This document shows, piece by piece, positions 9,778 to 21,619 of a stretch of DNA of 64,000 nt. The stretch is taken from positions 26,730,977 through 26,794,976 of the forward strand of contig OX235271.1 in NCBI GenBank assembly GCA_944472155.2, given 5' to 3'. The position numbers and the translations under genes were made by a program. The notes beneath the pieces were generated by a model that saw nothing but the letters and a program-made list of their open reading frames with translations, was not told where the DNA came from and ran no database searches. Every line of letters starts with the position of its first letter. Within the stretch, counting starts at the first letter, position 1. This DNA comes from Trichobilharzia szidati. Lineage: Eukaryota; Platyhelminthes; Trematoda; Strigeidida; Schistosomatidae.

Positions 9778-11662
9778 CTCCCGAAATCTGTGATCTCTAT
9801 GTTTGACTCTACTTTCACTATGATTGTCTTCACAACCCCAGTCACCTATTCTCAATCAGCCTTAAATTTTAATTATTTCTTCATTCAAATATTTAAAAAA
9901 ATTTTCTTTTTGCACATATCACTGATAACATGGTATTATGAGTATTTCAGCATGATAAGAGTTCAGTCTCAAGTTCCAGATGCAAATCAACTGAAGACGA
10001 CTGGTATTAAAATGTCTCTGGATACTGCCTAATGCTACTTGTTAGCACTGTCTGCCTATACGCAAATTAAGGCCTGAATGTTGGTAGTCTAAATAATCAA
10101 CTATACGGTGAGTCCTAAATAGTAATGAATCCTATCTTACTGTTCTATAACTATAATCTTGTTTAGTCAAATCTTTCGGAACAAAATATTATAAATTACT
10201 ACTACTTATATGTTTAATGCTGCATGATTATGTACTGTTTTCCGAAATTACATTTGTTTATATCTAAAATGTCGACTCTGATAGTCTATTTTCCTTATAC
10301 TTTTATTATTGTTCCTCTCCAAAATGCTGTAACAGATGAAACATACATGACGGTCTTCTGAAAGTAGTCACTCATACCATGACTTCGAATGAGTTGACAA
10401 ATGAATATATTTTTAAAAAAAGAGAAAAGTTTGTGGCATATTATAACAGAAATTAAAAGATATATATAAAAAAATGAAGCATTTTGCCAGGGCCTTGCAC
10501 AAAAAAGGTGGGAGGGTGGTGATTGCTAGTCAGCGGATATGATGGTGGGGACATATGAGAACCACCCTTATCTGTGGGACAGCACTCTATTGCTAAGGCT
10601 CCTGAGTTCGAATGGCTTCTGCAGAATAAGAGAATAAATAAAATTATAAAAAGACAACAGAAGTTGAAAATTTGCCTAAAGCTGAAGTTTAAATAACAAA
10701 CTCCTCGAATGCAAGTACATGGTATGAGTCCCCTACTTCAGAAGGACACCTAAATGTATACTTCAGAAAAACAGTAGTTATTATTAAGCCCTCGCTTTTC
10801 TTCTACATAGTTCACGCACTTTGACTTTTGTGTTTAACTCCTATTCAACCTATATAAGTAGGTAAAATTATCATCTATTTTTCACTTAAACTTTTATTTT
10901 CTTTTCGCAAGAAAGACTAGAATTCCATCACTAGAAAATCTCAGGGGGAAATAGTATTTTTTAAATGAAGAAAAAACAAAAAATGATGAACCCATGTTTT
11001 TTACATATGTTTTGAATTATTAACACCTATTATATACTTCTGCACCTCTCTGTCGGTTTCCTTGTGTCTTCTTCTCTTTTCAAAGGTACTGCCTTAAACG
11101 AAGGTACTGAAACAGTGCCGCTATCCTCGGAATATTGCTAGGCCACCTGGTGAATAACGGAACCACCTCTATCATGAAATCTGCCGACAAGTTCAAAGTT
11201 GGTCTCATATACAACTAGAAATGTCACAATTATGGTGTACTTACCGGTGAATTTGAAGTTTTATGGACTTTCAAACACTCTATGAATCATTTACTTACAA
11301 TTACTGTTCATTCCGCATCTCTTATATTTCACGCCAGCACCTGTACAAAAATGCTACTTACCTTCCACAATTAACGTAATCGTTTATAATTCCCGCGTGA
11401 AATTGACATACAGTATTTTTTTTCCAATTACAGTTTTGATTTGATGCTATTTCTTATGAATTATTCAGTTGAAAGCATATCTCAAAAATTACCTATTGCC
11501 TTATTTGTACATTTCTTTTTAAATATTTCTCTCAAATTTACCAGTATTCAATCTATTTCTAGATTAACAAATCATATATATTCTATAAGTTCTAATTAGT
11601 GTACATTTGTTCATTCCTGTAAAAATGGCTGGTTACTGTTCCAGAAATAAAATTATTATTAT
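9778..11662 (+). other. CR1-like element 1, 3' region
   Basis: About 1.9 kb without coding signal after ORF2. Segment 10500-10850 resembles 21620-21950 (shared stretches include gagtacatggtat). The end is ctgttccagaaataaaat followed by an att run that merges with the start of the second direct-repeat copy at 11663. The untranslated part is long for a CR1 element, so an older insertion inside it is possible. Confidence 0.5.
10500..10850 (+). repeat. Diverged interspersed repeat, copy 1
   Basis: Alignable by eye with 21620-21950. Common blocks include the gctcctgagttc/gctcttgagttc stretch, a gaatg.gagtacatggtatgag-like stretch, and a tactttctgcactctgattt-like 3' part. No reading frame. It may be a SINE or a fragment of a larger element. 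Confidence 0.5.
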
Positions 11663-12035
11663 TATAAAAGATAAGCTACCTCGTCTGGCCGCCTCCATGT
11701 GCATCTATCAGTTCACCTGCTCTTGTGGAGCAAGGTACATTGGCCGCAGTCAGAGGACGCTTTCCACACGGATACGAGAACATATTCCAGCTTGGTTTTA
11801 TAAGGGAGAAAGGAAGTGTGTGAGAAGCTCTATTTTGGAACACCTGATCGACTTCTGTCACTCTGCTAACCCTGACCATGATTTTAAAATCATATATAGA
11901 ATCCATGCTAACTTCCCGCGTTTTATTCGTTACAGACTTCTAAAGACAGCTGAGGCCTTGGCAATTCATGAATTTAAGCCAGACCTTTGTGTACAAAAGA
12001 AGTATGTACAATCCCTACTTCTGCCTTGGTCGTAG
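11663..12035 (+). pseudogene. PLE GIY-YIG C-terminal fragment (second copy)
   Basis: Encodes the same Cys-containing GIY-YIG nuclease end as 1299-1671, but has lost the reverse transcriptase in front of it. The open frame begins within the CR1 tail and an unrelated ATG. It is a by-product of the duplication, not a gene. Confidence 0.9.
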
Positions 12036-13138
12036 AGGGATAGACATTTATTTATTTTGTTTATTTAGTTATTCTATGTACTCTTCCCTTATTACTATTA
12101 TTATTAATATCATTATCATTATTATTATTACTATTCTCACTCTGAATCTTTTTCACTTGACCCACTTGAAATTTTAAACCTAAAATTATTAATTTTTATA
12201 TTTTTATATTTTTTACAATGTTGAATTCTGTCTTATCTACTTTCATACCATGTTATGTAACATTTTATATTCGTCTACTAATCTTATAATTATGTACCCC
12301 TTTCCAAAATCTATACACTTTATGTATTATTCTATATACGACATTAATTATTGTGCCACTTGACATTAAACTATGATTATAATCACAAATATTTTAATTG
12401 CATTTCATACTATTATTATTTCATGTATTCACACCCTTGACCTAATTCCCTCACCGGATATATTTTCTTAAAAACCATATATATACGATTGTACAGCTTG
12501 ATAATAAATTCGTTGAAAAGAGTCTCTTCGCTGAATATTGTGTTCTTAATGCTACAATGGGAATTATGAAATTATTCCTAAATATCATTTCATAACTTCT
12601 TGTATGACTATAGCTTTGCTGTCACCATGCATAATCATATCATAGCTTCCACTACCCAATACTGAGTTATTATTATACGATGTTTATTTTCCTTTATACT
12701 TCTTGGTATTTTTTCGCATTTATAATTATTTTTGTGTTTATCCTGTTTTTCTGCTGTTGGTGTCTTAAGACTTTTTTTGTTAAATACTCCTTTTAAATGC
12801 TTGTGAAATTAGATGCAAATATTGTAGATATCTGCTGAAAATTCCACGCTTTACCACTAGTACTGTTTCCGGAATAAAGCAAATTATTATTACACGACAC
12901 GTAACTGTAGGAACCCAAGTACTCATTAACAAATAATACAGGGAACCCTGTGTTGCACTTGTAAAATTGAATGTACAGTTAGGGCAATATTTATGAAATG
13001 ATTGCGGCAAGTGCATCTGACTTAGTTCAGCGTAGTTACCCTGTTCTCGTTTGTCCCCTTGACGCAGACTATATACTACCTACATAATTTTATTGACTCA
13101 ATATAATCTGAATTTCGGCATTACGACTGGTCCGGGGA

Positions 13139-14014
13139 TGCACACTGAATGCTTTGCTTATATTCAATGGTCAGATATACCGGCACAAAGGCGGAGTAGG
13201 ACTGAATCACTCACCTGACCCACTACTCAACGATTGCTTCATGGTCCATCTTGAGTCAGATCCCTGCTGGCGATCAAACGGTTCGAGGTTTACCAGTAGG
13301 TCACGGATGGTATCTTTATCATCACCGAAGAAAATAATGACCTTAACGGAAACCTGGTAATCTCCAGCAACGCTTTTCAGTCAGCTGAATTTATAGTTTG
13401 GGCTGAGTCAGAAGGTAAACTATACCATCGCAGTTGTCCAGCTTAGAAGACGAGCGGATGGAAGCCTGCAGAGGTCAACCTATCAAAAGCCAAACTGGAA
13501 TGGATATCTGTCAAGTTATCACATTATTTCCTCAATGAGCAGAAAAATAAATTTCATCTCCCCTCTTGCAATGAGAATCTACCGTATATGTATTGAAGAC
13601 AAACTGAGTAAAAGATTGGAATCTTTCGGGAGAACACTAGTCAAAAATGGATGCCTAACCTCCATTCACAGACATCTAAGGAGAAAAGTCGATACACCTC
13701 GGAACCTGTATATGCTTGCGAAACAACTGACTTAATCCGAAAACCAAGGGAGATACAATTAGTGCGGTCCCCCGAAACCGCCCGTATACACCGATTTGAA
13801 GATCGCTTTTGCTACAGCTCTACGCCCCACCCTCCGAAATTATGCTTATATTCACGAAAAGTCGGAGACAAGGTCCCGTTGCTTGAAAGTTCAGTATACA
13901 TTCACCAATTCTCCTGCTGCTGTGAAGCAAAACATATGGGTCCAAATGGCAGAAATTTGTCCAAGAATGCCCACGAACTGTAACCAGAACGGCAGAAAGA
14001 AGAAGAAGATATAA
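13139..14014 (+). pseudogene. Old PLE relic (second copy)
   Basis: Duplicate of the relic at 2775-3650. Here position 13906 reads caa where copy 1 has a stop, so the GIY-YIG remnant is open for 110 codons. That is a chance effect of one substitution. Confidence 0.65.
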
Positions 14015-15105
14015 CGCTCAATGGTTCAATTCTTTGGCAAAATATTATCACATAATCATTCATTAAAATTATATGCCGCATAACATGAAAGTTAACATGA
14101 AATGCTCGCCTTTAATACTGGCATGGTTAGGTAATTTATAAATTACAATTCTGAAATATCATAGACCAGCACTTCCAAAAGTTTAAATGGTTGAATTATA
14201 GTACAATCTATCTGAAGAGATCCGCATAAATGTTAAATCATAAACTCTTCACTAAGGCCACCATCGAGGCTGAATGCCAACCAAAACTTCGCTTCTCTTC
14301 CTGATGATAGTTGTGGTCAGCCAATGAAAAGCTTATATCCTGGTAAATATGGTACCCCCACGTGATTGAAAACTATTTCAGGAAGGGAAGAACGTCCGAG
14401 AAACTGCAAAATGGCGTATAATACAATTATGGATAACACATCACTGAAAGCGCATTTACAAGATATATACGTGAAGGAGGTATAGAGTATTTGGAACGAT
14501 AATATACATTCGCGATGTTTAATGCCAATTATACTGGAGTAATCATGGAAACCACGTCGTTCTCCATAAAAATATAACTCTGCCCAAACATTAGTGTTGC
14601 TGCTGAGTTTTCTTCCATTTGAACAACCAGACTTTAAGGGAGCGAATAATACGAACGTAAGAGTGAGTTTTAGCTTTATTAAGGGCCTAGGTTATTAGGA
14701 TATGATAGAGTATAATAGTACTTTGATAAAAATATTAGTGTGAAATATATAAGTGACGTTTGAGTGAGCAGTGGCCTCAAAGATTTGAGAGATTGGGACC
14801 TTTTTGACATGCTGACCTGTGAGATGTCTCAGGAATATGTGTAGGGCCCATGGGATCGCGTCTTGACAAAAAGCTGAGCAGACTTGTGGATGTTAGGAGC
14901 ATAAGCATTGCTTTTAAATTTATATCTAAACAGTCATCATTGCTTCTTTATGTTAAAGATATAATATATATTTCACACAAATGAAGCATTTACATGACTG
15001 ACATACCGTTTGTACAGGCATGATCATATTTGACGAGTGCAGTTTGAAATCGAACACTTATGACATTAAAAATTGGAAAAAAAGGAAAAGAACTCTAGAA
15101 ACTTT

Positions 15106-15276
15106 ATAAGAACAGGTTACAATATATTGGTTTAAGTCCAAATTATAATCTATAATATACTTATAGTCAGTCAAATTCATGCGGGAATTACGAAATGTTG
15201 CGTTAATGGAGCGTAATGTAATGGGACAAAAACTAGTATAATCCCACTAAATAAGTTTTCTTTTCTTCTTTTGCAG
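15106..15276 (+). other. Unique sequence and splice acceptor before the CHMP1-like exon
   Basis: The last ~25 bases are a strong pyrimidine tract (ttttcttttcttcttttgcag). The rest looks like ordinary intron sequence. Confidence 0.4.
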
Positions 15277-15350
15277 AAACGAATGCCAGTATAAACTCAT
15301 TGGAGCAAGAAGAGGAGCGTTTGGCCAGGCTTGCTGTAACGGATGATTAG
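15277..15350 (+). CDS. Terminal exon resembling the C-terminus of CHMP1 (ESCRT-III)
   Basis: Begins after a pyrimidine-rich acceptor and encodes TNASINSLEQEEERLARL then AVTDD and a stop. CHMP1 proteins end in a very similar acidic stretch followed by an RLARL MIT-interacting motif, the hook that recruits VPS4 and spastin to ESCRT-III filaments. Here the first leucine of that motif is replaced by Glu and the tail is five residues longer than I would expect. The exon starts with two bases of a split codon. The remaining exons would lie to the left, possibly outside the window, with the PLE and CR1 insertions in an intron. A chance ORF of 24 codons cannot be excluded. Confidence 0.35.
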
Positions 15351-17605
15351 TTAACTTGTACCCGCACTTTTTAAACCTTGCTTAACCACAATTTACATCT
15401 TTCACGGCACTCTGCGTTCCTCCTTCTCTGTCTGTGACTGTGCGTGATCTTCTGTTACAGTAAGAAGAGAGGTGATACACAGGTGCTAGATTAAGACACA
15501 CAGGATAGAGGCCTTGTGATCACTATCATTTTATCAATTAATGAGGGTTCAAGAATTTATAAAACTCCACAGTAGATGGTAAGTACAGCATTATTTTGGT
15601 ATTAACAGATACAAGGGACCAACTTTATGATGATAAACCCATCTAAACCTATTTGTAATTCTCGAGTTGTCAGAACTGCATGTTGCTGTCCTACAGATCA
15701 CAGAGATCCACACTTGTGACCACCATCATATCTGCTGATCAGTACGATCAGCTCTGACAACTTTTTCTGTATTGACTGTTGTTGTAGCATTGCACTGCTT
15801 TAAGTCTGTCCCAGTTGTACATTATACTGCGCATTGGGAGCTTCTATGACAAGTGCTTCCCATTAGGTCACCAGACAAATCGATACCTGAGGATATTCCT
15901 AGCAGTGTCGTCTTCATATACGCACACATATATATAAATAGGTTACTACAGGCAACTAGGAAATGTAGTCTCTCTTGGGAATTAAAAAATATAGACGTTT
16001 TCAGTACCACAGCAACTTAGTTATAGTCTACTTAGCAGTCGTATATTTCTCATGCATAACTAAGTGACATCCACAATATCTTTAAAGTATTACGTTAGGT
16101 ACTGATATGGCAGTATATATAATATTAAATTCTGTGTGTTCGAGCATGTCAGTCATTTAGAGCTTGAATATATATCTTTGAGTCAGTATACAAATTAATA
16201 ATAATCCTGCAGAAAAGCAATGGATGGAGGAACATATCAGCTGATCCGCGCAGAATTCAGCTGTTACCATGATGTTGCGTTTGGGTTGTTCTACTTTTTC
16301 CATGAGTTTTCTCGACTGGAGTGCACTACAGATACTGTTTTCATCGCAAAACGTTTAAAATTGGAGAGAACTAGTCGCTTCGGCATTTTTATCGAACACC
16401 TAGTGGTTATCGAAATGAAATGTTGTGGTGTTGTCATTAATGTTAAAATTCAATGTGAACAGTCAATTACGGTAGGAAATATCAAGTAATTTAGGTGAAT
16501 GAAACATATTCCCCTAAATGAAATGTGCTGAATATAGGGGTTTCAACACTTACAAGATATTGCAGCCAGAAAGGAAAGTGATGTGATGGAGCGACTTTAT
16601 TGCATATGCCCTCAATGACGTTTGTTGCTATGCTGCTATTGGATTCAAGTGGCCTTGGTTATGGGTGAAGATTTAACTGATGTAATGTTGTGATTTCATA
16701 GACATAACTCAGGCTCATACGTAAAGGAAAGTTATTATCCTGTAATAAGGATAAGTTGTTCAGAAGGTAAGGAGGACGTTATTTTCCAGTTTATTTGTGT
16801 ATATACAATTGTGCACCGAGTTGCATTGAGTTCTTAGTGCAACTGTATGTAACTGCATTTACATAAAGTGAAACATTACGAATGCTCCTGTTTCTAGAAT
16901 AAAAAATATAATTATTATTATCATTAAGTTTAGTAATGAAGAATGGAATTTCTTCAACGTCAATGTTATTTAATTGAAGTTGTAAACTGTGTAGGTCCAT
17001 GGAGGAATAAATTCGGCATGGAGAACTCCTATGTAAACCGAAAGTGCTTTTAGTTTAGTAAATCTTACTGATTTCCTGTATAAATTTGATATTTGTCAAG
17101 TGTTTATTTAAAATCTACTGGAGTATTCAGTAAAGTAAAAGTGGTAGTGCATAATTCCAAGACTTATTGTAGTCACTGGTATTGCCAGGATACCACTTAC
17201 TCGTTTTATGCAGCCGAAATATACAAATCTCGCTTTATTGAGGAAACACTATAATGCCTGCAAAAGTATTGCGTCAGTTAATGAGTTTCATAAATTCTAC
17301 AGAATGTTTTGTATTCAGTGATTACTGTTTGCGAATAATCCGAGAAAACACATTTCCAATTGGGATGTAACACAAGGCTGAATTCTTAAACTGTCATCCT
17401 TATATCATTTCAATGCAATCACACATATATCAGTAGGATAGTGTATAAATGACTTTAGAGACTTATCATCATCATCAACTTACAGTTTGCTGATGATACT
17501 GTACACCTAAACTATGAGAAGTAAACCCCGATACTGGAAGATATGAAATGAATACCGGTGTTTGATTATGGGTTTCTGTGTTCTATCTCATGAGTAAAGC
17601 AGTAT
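15351..17605. other. No gene recognised
   Basis: AT-rich DNA. The only signals are a short CR1-type 3' end near 16890-16920 (ctgtttctagaataaaaa followed by att repeats). Short open frames here (for example 16220-16489) have no recognisable motif. Confidence 0.5.
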
Positions 17606-17609
17606 AATA

Positions 17610-17760
17610 TGGCGGTTGCTGTTGAGGTTACGAATAGAGTGTTAGTTGAGGAGAGTAAGTTAGTCTTCAAGGTAGGGAGGCTGAATAGGTTGAGATGGCT
17701 ATAACACGTGATGGCATAGCAAGCCATCGCCTTCGTTGAGGGATAATGTTAGCCAGCACA
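17610..17760 (+). repeat. RTE-type LINE relic (family 2), fragment
   Basis: Degenerate match to the C-terminal region of the LINE family seen at 60640-61395. It shows remnants of the [12 protein letters not shown] stretch (ttgagatggctataacacgtg) followed by a gttagccagcac-like block also seen at 55790. Strongly decayed. Confidence 0.5.
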
Positions 17761-17869
17761 TGTTAAGGTTCCAAATGTGTTTGGGTCGGCCAAATGAAAA
17801 GCTGGTATTGGTTCATGAAATCGTTGTCAGTCAGCTAGAAGAACTACTAGATATATGTCTGCAAGTCTT

Positions 17870-19360
17870 TGTTTATGGCACAGATGCATTCACTCTGTGT
17901 AATCTCACTTGTAGGGAATCTCTTCTGTGGAGATATCGTTTTAGGTGACTGTGAGAGCTTTCAACTCTATTGTTGGTACTATTAAGCAGCAACAGAGTAT
18001 TCGGCATATATGCCGCAGCCCACGTCTCCTTCTTAGGCACCCAGTAATGCCTGATATAATTCCACACCCTCCGATCAACCATCCTAATGACACTAAGGTA
18101 GTGATGAAATCTAAACGGTTAGAAATCAATGCATTTACCTTTCAGGTGTCGCAGCTTTAACAAGACGATATAAAAACCTGCGTACAAAAGGATTTCGAGT
18201 CTAAATGCATCAAGTATTAATTACATTCACCTCACCTTCCTGCTAAAAGCCCGGCATACATGAAATGCACAGATGACGATTTTCGCCTGAATTTGACTAT
18301 TATGCACAGCGGATATCTCACAGTTGGCCGAATCCAATACGGAAGTTTCCGTAATGGACGTATCCTGCATTATTCTTTGGAATTGTTCCAATATCCAAGC
18401 TGCATCACATGACCTCTCTCGTCTCGTCCATGCCAAAAAGCAAGCCTCCCATGACCCATATTGTCTGTTACCACCAACTGAAACAGAGAATATCTTATTA
18501 AGATTTGTCAACCGTTTCACGTATAACCTACCCGTCCTTATTGGTATTGTATGTTGAGTTAATACACACCACCTCTCCATATTTCCGATATAACTGCACC
18601 TGTGATTCTAGGGCGAAGCAAATTCTGCTGGTTATCCCCGTATTCGAATCCATGTATTCAACCACCTGACCGCTTTGCCTTATTATGCGCATAACATCTG
18701 ATCTCAAGGGCATGGCTTCCAAAATAACTTTAAACTACATCACTTACCCGGCCTCACATCCATGCGTAAATTGTACACATCTGTGCTCGTCAAAATTTTA
18801 TTAAAACTCTCTTCAGCATATTCCAAAACATCACCAGCCTCAGATGTAGTCTTCACAACTGGTGCAATATTCTCCTTTTCATCCCCGGACAGGCGTCTAA
18901 AATATGGATTACCTATCACAAGACTTTGTTCACATCTGTGATTGTGAACTGTTTTCGCGGAAGAAATGATAAACTCGTCCTCCTTTTAGCGTAAACGAAA
19001 GCAAGATTGGCAACCGGTGTATTTGGTACTGCAGAAATAAATAATAGATTTCTTGCGGTTTGACGCGTAAACCTGAACCCCTAGTTTTTCGCTTCATGCC
19101 ATATCTACAAAGAAAGACTACTAATTTGTACTTCAACTCCCGTATGCACTTTTTGATTACATAATGTGTATGAGTTGCCTAGGAACACTCCGTCATATAC
19201 GTATATTACTGATTCCAGCTGACTTAGAGCATCTTCTACTTGAACCCAACTGGTATACCGGTGACTACACATAATTCCGTCAAAAAGTTTTTTGATATCC
19301 ACTGATATAGGAAGGGCAGGTTGGTTGCCATTGTCTCCAAGTGCCAATGCGTCCATTCGG
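17870..19360 (-). pseudogene. MULE-type DNA transposase (ZSWIM/FAR1-like), decayed
   Basis: Read on the minus strand, three blocks appear in the order of a Mutator-like transposase. At 19356-18930 is an N-terminal zinc-binding-like region with LKYKLVVFLCRYGMKRKTRG. At 18722-18227 is the catalytic region: YGEVVCINSTYNTNKDG, LVVTDNMGHG, ILEQFQRIM, VLDSANCEISAV and VICAFHVCRAFSRKV. At 18110-17873 is the C-terminal part with WNYIRHYW, ETWAAAY and the typical TNNRVESSHSHLKRYL. Some breaks could be small introns (gtaaat...ccgtttag near 18140-18110). Others, near 19120 and 18465, look like frameshifts. The first catalytic Asp seems changed to Asn (CINSTY). Terminal inverted repeats were not found. 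Confidence 0.75.
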
Positions 19361-20777
19361 TACCACTGTAAATGAAAACAGAAGCTTTTGAATTAAAAAT
19401 TAACGAATAGCCAACAGAGTACAGTAAGCAACTTGAAAGAGACATTGACTTGGAAACTATAGCGGAAAAAATATAAATTCCTTACCACAATTACCGTTTC
19501 GGAAAGTTCCTGATTATAGCCACAAACATTTACTGAAACACTCGTGAACGACAAATATGGACACAAGTGATGAAACGAAGCTCTACAGAAATCACTGAGA
19601 CGCCACAAACAGGAGGATTTTAGGTGCACCCTATAATTTTCACATGAAACACATTCTCAAGCATCCTCCTGCACCATAACTGCCTTCAGGCCTAGAGGCA
19701 GCTTTTGACGACTATTCATAACAGAATCAACACAGTTCAAGCCAAATAGAAACCCGAATCACGTCAAATGCAGCTACCTAGATCAAACGAAACAAATCAG
19801 CCAAACTGAAATCAACTAGACCACGCAAATGTCCTCAAGGTAAAGGTGGAGGCGCCACTTCAAACAGGGGATATGCCATATCAACGCCCGATGTGATGGG
19901 TTGGTAAAACATTAATGGAAAGAAAGCCTTTTGACTGAAATGAAATGCGTCACGTAGCGCTTATTTCATAGTGATCATTTCATGACAGATCTTTTACAGT
20001 TTTTTGTTTCTCAGATTACGATAGTAACTTTTGCAGCTGTTCAGCTTACTTAGAGGCTTTCATAGAGCATAAAAAGAGGATATGAGCATGAATGACGGAA
20101 TGCTTGGCAGAATGTAAATGTATTCGTTGGAATAAATACTCCCTAAGAGTGCACACGCCATTTTGCAATAAAAATAACCCTTTTTGTCATAAGAATGGTG
20201 ACAGGACGATTGATGACGTCAATTTAGAAAACGTTATATGCATAGGATGTAAAATTATAGACTGATTGAAGATGGGCATAGTAAACTTCTCCTTCTGTTT
20301 GTCAGTAATAATTTCCCTTAGTGGACTGTAAAGAGGCGATGTCCTAATGAAAGCATATTTATTGAGGTACAGCACGTAACGGCAACAAAGTAATCAGTGC
20401 ATTTGAAGGAATTAGTCCCCTGATATATACATTTAAACTTTAATATGATCATGTTGATATGAAATGAAAGCACAAGTGATACTGTTATCTCCTGAGTACC
20501 TGAATAATTCCTTTGGAACGCTAATGTTATGCGCAGCATAAGAATAATAGGATGTACATTTCGTTGCGCATTTGGTACATACGTAGACAGCCTGCACTTG
20601 TTAAGTTGCATTTCGTCGTTCTATCGAAAACACAATTTCTACAGCTATTTTCCGTGTTGACAACCGGATTTAATGAAACTTAAACATTTCACGCACTGAA
20701 GGAATAATAACGGGCTAGGACTGACGGCACTTAGAACATGAACTGCTGCGCTGTCTATCATTCGCTTTAACTGTGCA
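19361..20777. other. No gene recognised
   Basis: Unremarkable AT-rich sequence on both strands; small open frames without motifs. Confidence 0.5.
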
Positions 20778-21161
20778 ATGTCCATAAAACGGCAAATAAA
20801 AGATGTAAACGTAATCGACGGAAATGCATATATTTACAACGAAACAATAATCAACCAAATTAAAAATAATTCATTTCAGGAGTTTATACTTACATTAAAA
20901 ATAGCTCATAACAAACTGGCGGAAAAGTCAGGTTGTATATCGTTTACAGGTGCGCCATATTCACCGCAGATTCTGCTCATCGCTTATTTACGAGATCTGA
21001 GTAACTTTCATTTAGCTGTTAGTGATACTGGCCCAATCCTTGCGGTCCTACATCACTTACAGAAACTGGATGACATTTTTTCTTCTCAAATACTGAGGTT
21101 GTATTTTCTAGACAAACTGGCTAAATATTGCAAGATATATGAAAATACATATTTAAGGTGA
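20778..21161 (+). CDS. Unrecognised 127-codon open frame
   Basis: Starts at ATG 20778 and ends at TGA 21161, or could splice at ag|gtgatt just before. The protein looks coding: an amphipathic helix-rich run (NNSFQEFILTLKIAHNKL, YSPQILLIAYLRDLS, GPILAVLHHLQKLDD, ILRLYFLDKLAKY) with normal composition and no low complexity. I do not recognise the family. It could be a single-exon gene, an exon of a host gene, or part of a retroelement. No neighbouring exon could be assigned. Confidence 0.35.
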   Translation: MSIKRQIKDVNVIDGNAYIYNETIINQIKNNSFQEFILTLKIAHNKLAEKSGCISFTGAPYSPQILLIAYLRDLSNFHLAVSDTGPILAVLHHLQKLDDIFSSQILRLYFLDKLAKYCKIYENTYLR

Positions 21162-21619
21162 TTTAATCTTACCTCTAGTGGACAGTCCCTTATTTTAGGC
21201 GTGGAAAATATGTGAAATGGCGAAGGGACAATCACAGAAGTGGTGACTTTCCCAGCACAGAGTTTCACTGTTCATACATTCCGCGAGAGGTTTGAGCATT
21301 TGTAGAACTTTCAACGTTCTACCACATTTTCTTCTCCGTGAAAACCAAACATTACACAATCGCCTCACACGCGTTCTTAACAGTCTACTGAAAAGGATTA
21401 AAACTTCAAACTGTATACTTATTTCATTAAATTACCTAATATTGTTCGTTATGCAAGCGGAGTCACTGCATACCACATCCGCAAAATTTATATGTATATT
21501 AACTTATTCCCTTAAAGCTGAAAGGTATAATGTCTATGTGATTTCAAAGCCAGCCTCAGAAGCGCACACCGCATAAGCCGAACAATCTCCCAAGCGAAAA
21601 TCTACCAGTCATAGTGCGT

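Larger units (their letters stand above)
4742..11662 (+). mobile_element. CR1-like LINE, apparently full length with intact ORF1 and ORF2
   Basis: A 6.9 kb insertion bounded on both sides by the 3443 bp direct repeat. It carries a 5' UTR of 372 bp, ORF1 (508 aa), ORF2 (1044 aa) two bases later, and a 1.9 kb 3' part ending in an ATT tail (about 11651-11662) just after ctgttccagaaataaaat. Similar endings (ctgtttc.gaataaaa followed by att repeats) occur near 2495-2530 and 16890-16920, as expected of a LINE 3' terminus. The 3' part holds a diverged interspersed repeat (10500-10850). Both frames are open, so the copy may be young. The exact ends rest on the repeat boundaries, not on a consensus. 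Confidence 0.75.
11663..15105 (+). repeat. 3443 bp direct repeat, copy 2 (right of CR1 insertion)
   Basis: Second copy of 1299-4741. Its left end (tataaaag) directly follows the att tail of the CR1-like element and cuts into the PLE frame. Its right end runs on into 15106 and beyond, which is presumably the original right flank. Contents mirror copy 1: PLE C-terminus (11663-12035), PLE 3' region (12036-12559), old PLE relic (13139-14014) and featureless DNA (14015-15105). Confidence 0.95.

Noticed and set aside
16220..16489. 89-codon open frame on plus
   Set aside because: Composition and lack of motifs fit chance; no splice or regulatory context.
21292..21460. Weak resemblance of one frame (IASHAFLT...) to the Mo25/CAB39 repeat
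   Set aside because: Only about eight matching residues with stops directly after; not better than chance.
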